Below, piece by piece: positions 1 through 7,228 of a stretch of DNA of 64,000 nt. Within the stretch, counting starts at the first letter, position 1; each line of letters opens with the position of its first letter. This stretch comes from Saprospiraceae bacterium. Its GTDB lineage: Bacteria; Bacteroidota; Bacteroidia; Chitinophagales; Saprospiraceae. The notes beneath the pieces are model-generated. The model made no database searches. It was given only the letters and a program-made list of their open reading frames with translations, and was not told the DNA's origin. Where the stretch lies: positions 1 to 64,000 of the forward strand of contig JADJVK010000054.1 in NCBI GenBank assembly GCA_016710625.1, in the 5' to 3' direction. Both the position numbers and the translations under genes were made by a program.

Positions 1-1194
1 TATATTAATCCGCCATATGCAGAGGCAGGTACAGGTTTAGGAAAAGGGCATAAAAATGATATTACACTTACTTTTGAAATTAATAAATCCCTCAAGCCAA
101 TAATTGGCAATGCAGTTAATGAAATTTTTGCATTGTTTATGGCAATTATTTATAAAAAAATCCTAATTGTATTTTAGGACAATTCTCAAAGTTGAAATTT
201 GTAAATGGTTCTAATTTCAAAAAATTCAAACAATATTTTTTAGCTGAATATATAAGTGGTTTTGTTGTACCAGCTGAAACCTTTGATAATGTAAAAGGAA
301 AATTTCCAGTTGGATTTACAATTTGGAATACTATAGAGAAATCAAAAATTAATAAGATTGCAACTGATGTATTTGATAAAAATGGAAATTATGTTGGTAT
401 CAAAACCTTCTACGGAAATTTACCACAAGGAATAAACCAATGGATAAACAAATATCAATATAACACAAATCATAAAATTGGATTTTGGATTGTTCTACGC
501 CAGATTTTCAAAATAAAAACTATGTTTTTATTGATAATTTAGAAAATGAAAAGATGACCATCGATATCATTTATATTTAACAAAAAATAACTTATTGATT
601 GGTTCAATCTATTTTGCTGTGCGTCATTGTATCGATTCTACTTGGTTAAATGATAGAGACCAATTTTTATTTCCCAAAGACGGTTGGCAAACAGATTCCG
701 AATTTCAAAATGACTGTTTAACTTTTGCTTTATTTCATGGTCAAAATAGAATTTCTAGTAGCGAAGGTGTAAATCATTGGATACCTTTTACCGAAGCCGA
801 AGTATATGCAAAAGAAAAATTTGGTAGTAACTTTATGACTGATTATATAAAGGGAAAACTAAAAGTTGAACAAAAAAATAGTTTGTTTAAGGAAAATGTA
901 ACTTTTGGAGTTTACAAAAACGAAGTTTTAGAATTTTCAGACGAAGCAAAATGTGTATTTGTTGCAGGTCGTGAACTTTGGAAATACTATCATTCTCAAA
1001 AGGATATCAACGTAAATGCAAGTTTTTATGAAATTAGAGAACATTTTCAAGGCAGAAGTGCAAAGGGAATAATGAACTCAAAAAGTAATGATGAAAATTA
1101 CACAAGCCTTCTAGCAGAACTAAAAGACAAATTGAACATAATTGCAGAAAAAATAACACCAAAAGTTTATAAATATGAATTTTTGAAATCATAA
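1..1194 (+). pseudogene. C-terminal part of an N6-adenine DNA methyltransferase / restriction-modification protein, frameshifted
   Basis: The window opens inside a coding region whose fourth to seventh residues are NPPY, the catalytic motif IV of amino (N6-adenine) DNA methyltransferases. The frame ends at a TAG at 175-177. Homologous-looking sequence continues in frame 3 (FPVGFTIWNT, about 190-485), then frame 2 (about 487-560), then frame 1 again (RHCIDSTWLNDRDQFLFP, about 595-1194), so at least three frameshifts lie within 600 bases. The first is at an A7 run (154-160). The tail has the look of large Bacteroidota SAM-dependent methylases of type II/IIG or type I-like systems. The N-terminus, any SAM-binding motif I and any nuclease domain lie outside the window. 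It is either a pseudogene or an intact gene spoiled by sequence errors; the smaller open frames are not separate genes. Confidence 0.75.
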
Positions 1195-1208
1195 ATAAAA
1201 CAATTAAC

Positions 1209-1343
1209 TTATAACAGCAGACTTGTTAAATGTGGGCAAGTGGAAGTAAAATTTGGCATTAGATAGAAATTAAACATTCTGAAGTTTATTGAACTGTTTT
1301 ACAAATTTCCCAGCACATCTCAAGACTGTTTTCGTTAGCTTTT
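1209..1343. repeat. Imperfect inverted-repeat element after the methylase (attC-like or REP-like)
   Basis: The left arm (1212-1237) reads TAAC, then CTTG, then ATGTGGG. The right arm (about 1309-1337) carries the complements CCCAGCACAT, CAAG and GTTA in the mirrored order. Between them a smaller hairpin TAAAC...GTTTA (about 1270-1290) is visible. Two interrupted arms ending in TAAC and GTTA, close to a gene's stop codon, recall an integron attC site, but a transcript-end hairpin or a dispersed Bacteroidota repeat is equally possible. No coding frame is supported between 1195 and 1456. Confidence 0.35.
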
Positions 1344-1434
1344 ACAGTCCTTAAAAATACTATTCCTACAATTAAGTTTTGCATTGCAAAAGCCCATTTT
1401 TTATGATATTAAATTGCTAATCTAAATTTTTTTT

Positions 1435-1442
1435 TACCTTTG
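1435..1442 (+). promoter_or_regulatory. Bacteroidota promoter, -7 box TACCTTTG
   Basis: An exact TAnnTTTG box lies 14 nt before the ATG at 1457, with ATTG (3 of 4 matches to the -33 TTTG) at 1413-1416, 18 nt upstream. The leader would be very short. Confidence 0.55.
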
Positions 1443-1456
1443 ATGAAAATTATAAT

Positions 1457-2011
1457 ATGAAGCATTTTCTTTCCTTTTTTTTGGTGATATCCCTTTGTTC
1501 TTCCAATTATGCCCAATTGACTAGAATTGTGCATCAATCTTTTGATATGGGTGATATTGACAAAGTGGTGATGCAATTGAAAGACTCAATAGTTGTTACA
1601 CCTTGGGAAGGAAATACGGTTTTGAGTGAATCTAATATTTATATCGAAAATGCAGAACCAAGAATTTTGGATGGCTTTATTAAGGAAGGACGATATAAAT
1701 TAATTGGGGAAAAGAAAGGTGATGGGATCGTTATAGTGCCAGCAATTACTCGAAAAAAAATTCGTACCAAATCTGGTTTGGATATGAATGAATCTGTTCG
1801 TATCAATATTTTTGTTCCCAAAAAGGTGCAAGTGGTTGGAATGGATGGATTAGTTATTCCTCCTTCTGGCGAAGTGGCAAGAACAACTATGGAAGAATCA
1901 ACGCTATTAACTACAAATAAATTGGATATCAAATCTGATTCATTAAATATTAATCCTACCACCACAAAAGTTAATACAAAAGCTACTAAGGGTAAAAAAG
2001 GGAAAAAGTAA
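1457..2011 (+). CDS. Exported protein of unknown function with Lys-rich tail
   Basis: 184 residues as written. Residues 1-19 form a signal peptide ending at Tyr-Ala-Gln, so the product is exported. The body is rich in beta-strand-like stretches (about 25-140) followed by a Ser/Thr/Asn-rich linker, and somewhat resembles adhesin-head (GIN/DUF2807) proteins, but no family motif is certain. The C-terminus is basic (KGKKGKK). Beyond the stop, another frame continues without a break as a Ser/Lys-rich peptide (SKKTSGKKPSKSKKKK) to a stop at 2055-2057. Removing one A from the A5 run at 2003-2007 would join them into a 199-residue protein with a strongly basic tail, so the annotated end is probably artefactual. 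It has its own promoter and precedes, but may not be co-transcribed with, the beta-barrel gene. Confidence 0.7.
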   Translation: MKHFLSFFLVISLCSSNYAQLTRIVHQSFDMGDIDKVVMQLKDSIVVTPWEGNTVLSESNIYIENAEPRILDGFIKEGRYKLIGEKKGDGIVIVPAITRKKIRTKSGLDMNESVRINIFVPKKVQVVGMDGLVIPPSGEVARTTMEESTLLTTNKLDIKSDSLNINPTTTKVNTKATKGKKGKK

Positions 2012-2156
2012 AAAAACTTCTGGCAAGAAACCTTCAAAATCAAAAAAGAAAAAGTAATTTATTCGTCTGAATATATTCCCCATTTATCTATAAAATTATA
2101 ATGATGTAATTTTTATAGCCAATCTTTGTGCAAATTATACTTTTAATAAAATTAAT

Positions 2157-4619
2157 ATGTTTAAGAATATTTACGTTTTTATATTGCTATTTATTTCCTC
2201 TTTCACATTTGCTCAAGGTCCAAGTGGGGGTTTTTCTGTCCAACAAGGCGATATTTCAATGACAATCGTAGATTCAATTACTGGTTTGCCAGTTGAATTT
2301 GCAACAGTAGCATTGTCTATCAAAGATTTTGATAAAATAATTAATGGAGCGGTGACAGATGCAACAGGATCCATCAAGCTAGATAAAATAAATCCTGGAA
2401 AATATGCTTTGACGATCTCTTTCATTGGGTATAAAAACAAAGTTATTGATACCATTAAAATCAATTCCAAAAGATATAGTATCAATATTGGGCAAGTTAA
2501 AATTGTTCCAAATGATTTTATGTTGAAAGAAGTGGAGATTAAAGGTCAGGCTGCTTTGATTGAGACAAAAGTGGATAGAATCGTTTATAATGCTGAAAAA
2601 GATTTGACATCTAGTGGTGGAAATGCAACTGACATTTTAAGAAAAGTTCCAACTTTAGTGGTGGATTTGGATGGAAATATTCAAATGAGAGGAAGTTCGA
2701 ATATTCGTGTTTTGATAAATGGAAAACCATCGGCTGTGATGGCATCTAATGTTTCTGATGCATTAAAAATGATTCCTTCCGATCAAATCAAAAGTGTCGA
2801 AGTGATTACCAGTCCCTCTGCAAAATATGATGCAGAAGGAACTGCTGGGATTATCAATATTATCACCAAAACAAAAAAAATTGAAGGTTTTAATGGATCA
2901 ATAAATGGTTCTGGTGGTACCAGATTTGTCAATGGATCTTTGAATTTGAATTATAGAAGGGGAGATTTAGGAGTGACTTTAAGTGGCGGAACAAATGGCT
3001 TTATTTCACAATCATCCAATATTTATTTTGAAAGAAATCAATATAGTACAGATGCAACCTCAAGATTGATTCAAGATGGGACAAGTGCAGTGGCTAGATT
3101 CGGTTATAATGTAGGTCTCGGTTTGGATTATGATTTGAATGCTTCCAATAATTTATCTACAAATATTCGATTGAATAATTTTGGTTTTAATACGGATGCA
3201 AATATTGGTATTTCTAATACTATTTTTAGTATAGACACATTGCAAGTTCTAGGAAATCGAAAGTCTAAAAATAATTTCGAAAACATAGGTCTCGATTGGT
3301 CAGTAGATTATAAAAAGACCTTTAAAACAAAAGGACATGAGTTATCTGCATCATTCCAATATGGAAAAAATAAATCGATAAATGATTATACAACAAATTC
3401 TTCTGGATTAGTTTCGATCATGGATCAATCCAATAATAATGGTATCAATAATGAATATACCCTTCAAACGGATTATATTCATCCAATAAACGAGAAAGTT
3501 ACTTTTGAAACTGGTCTTAAATCTATTTTAAGAACAATTGACAGCGATTCAAAATATGCTTTATTTAATGCTTCAACAAATAATTATGAAATTGATAACA
3601 CAAGATCAAATATTCTAAATTATACTCAAAATGTATATGCTGGATATGGATTAGTTTCATTTCAATTACCTTTTCAAATCAATGCAAAAACTGGATTGAG
3701 ATTGGAGCACACAGAAATTGAAGGAAAGTTTAATAAACCAGATTTAGAGCCTATTAATCCAAATAAATACAATACATTGATTCCAACCATCAATTTATCA
3801 AAGTCATTTAACGCTATTCATAATTTCAAATTGAGTTATTCAAAAAGATTGCAAAGACCAAGTTTGTTTTATTTGAATCCATTTGTGAATAGTAGTGACC
3901 CAAAAAATATTTCAAAAGGAAATCCAGCATTATTACCTGAGATAGCTCATTTAACAGAATTATCATATTCTATTTATTATAAAAAAGTGGTTGTAAATGC
4001 GGCTCTTTATTATAGAAGAACTCAAGATATAATTGAAAGTTATGTTCAGGTGCAAAATAATGGAATTTCATACACCACTTTCAAAAATGTGGGAGTTAAC
4101 AATTCAATTGGTTTGAATGCTTTTGGATCTTGGGAAATTATTAAACCATGGACTTTGAGAGGAAATGTAAATGTTTATACCTATAATTTGAATTCAAATA
4201 ATATTGTTGCAACCAATACAAATAACCAAATGATGTATAACCTTGCATTAATTTCCTCATGGTCGTTTAATAATGGTTGGTTTGCAGAGTTTTTTGGATT
4301 GTTCAATTCTGCAAGATATACTTCTCAAGGAAAAAATCCATCCTTCTCTATTTACTCATTTGGTTTTAAAAAGGAATTTAATAATAAAAGAGCTTCTTTA
4401 GGATTAAATATTTCAAATCCTTTTACTCCTGACCAAAAGTTTACAACAGACTTAAGAGGGCAAGATTTTTATCAATTCAATGAAATAAAAGTACCTTTCC
4501 GAACTATAAATTTATCCTTTAATTGGCAATTTGGAAAAATGGAATTTAAAGGATCAAAAAAGAAGAATATAAATAATGATGATCTCAAACAAGGAGATGG
4601 TTCTGGAATGGGGAATTAA
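2157..4619 (+). CDS. Outer-membrane beta-barrel protein, TonB-dependent-receptor-like (OMP_b-brl_3 type)
   Basis: 820 residues with a signal peptide (1-19, ending TFAQ). Residues about 30-110 look like a carboxypeptidase-regulatory-like beta-sandwich (typical 'DSITGLPVEFATV' opening). Residues about 125-235 form a plug-like domain with LKEVEI, VLINGKPS and the SAKYDAEGTAGIINIITK segment usual in this family. The remainder is a long aromatic- and Asn-rich barrel with alternating strands, ending in a Lys/Asp/Gly-rich tail after the last strand. Members sit in the outer membrane; many are annotated as TonB-dependent receptors without a known substrate. No SusD partner is adjacent, so a SusC-type glycan role is not indicated. 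A strong terminator follows. The possible -7 box AATCTTTG at 2121-2128 is one mismatch from consensus. Confidence 0.88.
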   Translation: MFKNIYVFILLFISSFTFAQGPSGGFSVQQGDISMTIVDSITGLPVEFATVALSIKDFDKIINGAVTDATGSIKLDKINPGKYALTISFIGYKNKVIDTIKINSKRYSINIGQVKIVPNDFMLKEVEIKGQAALIETKVDRIVYNAEKDLTSSGGNATDILRKVPTLVVDLDGNIQMRGSSNIRVLINGKPSAVMASNVSDALKMIPSDQIKSVEVITSPSAKYDAEGTAGIINIITKTKKIEGFNGSINGSGGTRFVNGSLNLNYRRGDLGVTLSGGTNGFISQSSNIYFERNQYSTDATSRLIQDGTSAVARFGYNVGLGLDYDLNASNNLSTNIRLNNFGFNTDANIGISNTIFSIDTLQVLGNRKSKNNFENIGLDWSVDYKKTFKTKGHELSASFQYGKNKSINDYTTNSSGLVSIMDQSNNNGINNEYTLQTDYIHPINEKVTFETGLKSILRTIDSDSKYALFNASTNNYEIDNTRSNILNYTQNVYAGYGLVSFQLPFQINAKTGLRLEHTEIEGKFNKPDLEPINPNKYNTLIPTINLSKSFNAIHNFKLSYSKRLQRPSLFYLNPFVNSSDPKNISKGNPALLPEIAHLTELSYSIYYKKVVVNAALYYRRTQDIIESYVQVQNNGISYTTFKNVGVNNSIGLNAFGSWEIIKPWTLRGNVNVYTYNLNSNNIVATNTNNQMMYNLALISSWSFNNGWFAEFFGLFNSARYTSQGKNPSFSIYSFGFKKEFNNKRASLGLNISNPFTPDQKFTTDLRGQDFYQFNEIKVPFRTINLSFNWQFGKMEFKGSKKKNINNDDLKQGDGSGMGN

Positions 4620-4625
4620 TTATAG

Positions 4626-4650
4626 AAGGAGCTTTTAAGCTCCTTTTTTT
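4626..4650 (+). terminator. Rho-independent terminator after the beta-barrel gene
   Basis: The perfect stem AGGAGCTT / AAGCTCCT (4627-4634 with 4637-4644) has a TT loop and is followed by a T run. It ends 2157-4619. Confidence 0.85.
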
Positions 4651-4878
4651 ATTGCTTTTTTTTAATAAATTTTAAAAGCTTAGATTCTTTTGCTTTTTTT
4701 TAAAGACAAAGGATAACAAATTAATTGCTAATTTTTTTTAAATTATTTTTAGGATATTCCAAATAAATATACATTAAATAATTCTTTAATATTAAAGAAG
4801 TTATGAATATAAAATAGCCATAAAAGCTGTTTTTATTATTTGGAATTATTCTAAATAGAAAATGAGTTTTGTCAAATC
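4651..4878. other. AT-rich intergenic stretch before the respiratory cluster
   Basis: Between the terminator and the act promoter there is very AT-rich sequence with stops in all frames. I see no gene, RNA or repeat in it. Confidence 0.6.
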
Positions 4879-4909
4879 TTTGTAAAATTCCTCAGCATTA
4901 TTATTTTTG
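4879..4909 (+). promoter_or_regulatory. Bacteroidota promoter of the act-cox cluster (TTTG-N19-TATTTTTG)
   Basis: The -33 element TTTG (4879-4882) and the -7 element TATTTTTG (4902-4909) are separated by exactly 19 nt, matching the Bacteroidota sigma-A consensus. Transcription would start near 4916, giving a leader of about 50 nt and excluding any start codon upstream of that point. Confidence 0.75.
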
Positions 4910-4967
4910 CAGCGTTGATTATACAGAAGTTAATTTTCTGTTAAATTGCATTCAACTAATAATTTAC

Positions 4968-6344
4968 ATGATGTTGTCTATTAGATTCTTATTCAAGTAT
5001 TTATCTGTTGCATTAGTAATTTTTACTAGTGTTCAGTCTTGGGCTGCCGATGTAAAAGTCGGAGAATCCCTTTTCAAAGCACAATGTGCTAGTTGCCACA
5101 ATAAAAATATGAAGGACAAAATGACTGGTCCGGCATTGGGTGGTGCTCAAGAAAGATGGGGTGATGAAAAAGCCTTATATCAATGGATTAGAAACTCACA
5201 AGGAATGATTGCTGCTGGTAATCCAAAAGCAAATGAATTGTGGGCTCAATTCAAGCCAAATATTATGACTGCTTTTCCTAATCTTAAAGATGAGGAAATA
5301 GCAAATATATTAGCTTATGTTGATGGAGTTTACAAAGGAACTTTAGGACCTGCAGTTGCTACAACTGGTGGAAGTAATGTTGCTGGAACTTCAAATACTG
5401 ATTCTAGTTCAAATTGGTGGGTTATTGGAGCTATCATTTTGTTAGCATTATTAGCTTTATCACTTACTAGATTAGTATATAATTTAAATGCTGTAAGTGA
5501 GGCTAAAGAGGGAGAAATACCTGCTTCTAAATCGTTTGCTGATATTCTTACTAGCAAAAGTGTTATTGGTTTTGTTGTTTTTGCATTGATCGTTTTAGGT
5601 GGTTATACTACTGTAAATAATGCAATATCATTAGGTCGTCAACAAGGCTACCAACCAGATCAACCAATCAAGTTTTCTCATGCTACTCATGCTGGCTTAC
5701 ACAAAATTGATTGTCAATACTGTCATGATGGTGCAAGAAGAAGTAAGCAATCAGTAATTCCTGCGGCTAATACTTGTATGAATTGTCATAAAGCTATCAA
5801 GAAAGGTTCAAAATACGGAACTGAAGAAATAACTAAAATTTATGCTTCTATCGGATTTGATCCAAATACAGATAAGTACATTGATAATTATGATAAAATG
5901 AGTGAAGAAGATATTTCTAAAATTTACAAAAAATGGATAACAGAAATGTCACCAGCTGGTACATCAGTTGAAAATCAATGGACTTCTATCAAAGAATCGT
6001 TAACAAACGAACATAAAACAAAAATTCAAGGTCCAATTCAATGGAATAGAATCCATAACTTACCTGATCATGTTTATTTCAATCACTCTCAACACGTTGC
6101 TGTTGGTAAAGTAGCTTGTCAAAAATGTCATGGTGAAGTAGAGAAAATGGAGAAATTGAAACAAGTTGCTCCTTTATCAATGGGTTGGTGTGTAAATTGC
6201 CACAGAGAAACAGATGTGAATTTTAAAGATAATGAATATTACAAGACTTATCAAACTTATCATAATGAGTTGAAAGCAGGAACTAGAACAAAAGTTACTG
6301 TTGCAGATATTGGAGGTTTGGAGTGTCAAAAATGCCATTATTAA
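4968..6344 (+). CDS. actA: Alternative complex III subunit A, multiheme cytochrome c
   Basis: 458 residues from the ATG at 4968, chosen because the frame open upstream overlaps the promoter and only this start gives a signal peptide (1-26, ending SVQSWA). Six CxxCH heme-c motifs are visible: CASCH (Cys40-His44) in an N-terminal monoheme domain, then CQYCH, CMNCH, CQKCH, CVNCH and the terminal CQKCH. Two membrane segments (about 185-205 and 220-240) separate the monoheme domain from the pentaheme region, which has many extra His ligands (KFSHATHAG, YFNHSQH). ActA is the electron exit of quinol:cytochrome c/oxidase oxidoreductase and lies on the periplasmic face. It is the first gene of a long cluster with short gaps. 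Confidence 0.93.
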   Translation: MMLSIRFLFKYLSVALVIFTSVQSWAADVKVGESLFKAQCASCHNKNMKDKMTGPALGGAQERWGDEKALYQWIRNSQGMIAAGNPKANELWAQFKPNIMTAFPNLKDEEIANILAYVDGVYKGTLGPAVATTGGSNVAGTSNTDSSSNWWVIGAIILLALLALSLTRLVYNLNAVSEAKEGEIPASKSFADILTSKSVIGFVVFALIVLGGYTTVNNAISLGRQQGYQPDQPIKFSHATHAGLHKIDCQYCHDGARRSKQSVIPAANTCMNCHKAIKKGSKYGTEEITKIYASIGFDPNTDKYIDNYDKMSEEDISKIYKKWITEMSPAGTSVENQWTSIKESLTNEHKTKIQGPIQWNRIHNLPDHVYFNHSQHVAVGKVACQKCHGEVEKMEKLKQVAPLSMGWCVNCHRETDVNFKDNEYYKTYQTYHNELKAGTRTKVTVADIGGLECQKCHY

Positions 6345-6389
6345 AATTTTATAAAAATTATTTGTCAATTATCGACATAAGTATCATAT

Positions 6390-7058
6390 ATGGAACTTTT
6401 AAATAAAGATAATATTTGGGTTGGAGTAGAAGATTTAAATCAAGAACCTTCATTTCTTCAGTCTATTGATCAAGAGTTCAATGGCCAGTCTGTTGCCGAA
6501 ACGATTGCTAATGATAATGTTTCTGGTCAAGTTACTAGTTCTAGAAGAGATTTCTTGAAATATCTTGGATTTGGACTTGGTGCAGCTACAATTGCTGCTA
6601 GTTGTGAGATTCCGGTTAAGAAAGCATTACCTTATGTTTCTAAACCTGATTCTATTGTACCTGGAGTTGCTACATATTATGCATCAAGTTTCGTAAATGG
6701 TGGCGACTATGCTTCTGTTCTTGTTAAAACAAGAGAAGGAAGACCAATAAAGATAGAAGGTAATCCAATGTCTAAAGTTTCTCAAGGAGTTACTGGAGCA
6801 AGAGCTCAGGCAATGGTACTTAGTTTATATGATAATAATCGTTTACAATTTCCCGGAAAAGTAAATAACGGAAATGTTGATAAATTATCTTGGAGTGATT
6901 TAGATAAGGAAGTTAAATCTAAATTAAGTGGTAATATTAGATTAGTATCCAATACAATCTTAAGCAATACTTACAAAAAGTTATTGCAGATTTTACTACC
7001 AAATATCCTTCTGCTAAGCATGTTTCTTATGATAGTGTATCATATTCAGCACTATTAG
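6390..7058 (+). CDS. actB: Alternative complex III subunit B, N-terminal fragment (frameshifted)
   Basis: This frame holds the N-terminus of ActB: about 50 residues, then a twin-arginine motif (Arg52-Arg53, SRRDFLK) with a hydrophobic stretch and a Cys, then the beginning of the molybdopterin-oxidoreductase-like domain (YYASSFVNGGDYASV, IKIEGNP). ActB keeps this fold without cofactor and packs on the membrane arm. After residue 195 the frame is wrong: the protein continues in frame 2 from about 6980 (VIADF..., then LDANAQNFGKRVIPGYKFDQ). Adding one A to the A5 run at 6975-6979 joins the two into one frame of 1050 residues, the normal length of the family. The last 28 residues given by this frame are therefore not real. 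Confidence 0.85.
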   Translation: MELLNKDNIWVGVEDLNQEPSFLQSIDQEFNGQSVAETIANDNVSGQVTSSRRDFLKYLGFGLGAATIAASCEIPVKKALPYVSKPDSIVPGVATYYASSFVNGGDYASVLVKTREGRPIKIEGNPMSKVSQGVTGARAQAMVLSLYDNNRLQFPGKVNNGNVDKLSWSDLDKEVKSKLSGNIRLVSNTILSNTYKKLLQILLPNILLLSMFLMIVYHIQHY

Positions 7059-7228
7059 ATGCAAATGCTCAAAACTTTGGCAAAAGAGTAATTCCCGGTT
7101 ATAAATTTGATCAAGCTTTAACAATCGTTGCTTTTAATGCAGACTTTTTAGGTACTTGGATAGCTCCTGAAGAATTTGCAAAAGCATATGCAACCAATAG
7201 AAGAATTGATGATGTTTCAAAGGCTAAA

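Noticed and set aside
595..1194. Separate gene for a 199-residue protein
   Set aside because: Its content is the C-terminal segment of the same methylase family as the preceding fragments, and it starts at a TTG inside that homology.
4869..4967. Upstream extension of actA
   Set aside because: The region contains the promoter (TTTG at 4879, TATTTTTG at 4902), and the extension would remove the signal peptide from the N-terminus.
5070..6344. Six heme motifs in ActA as a novelty against the pentaheme description
   Set aside because: The sixth is an N-terminal monoheme domain separated by membrane helices; from what I recall of flavobacterial ActA this layout is usual, so I do not claim it as new.
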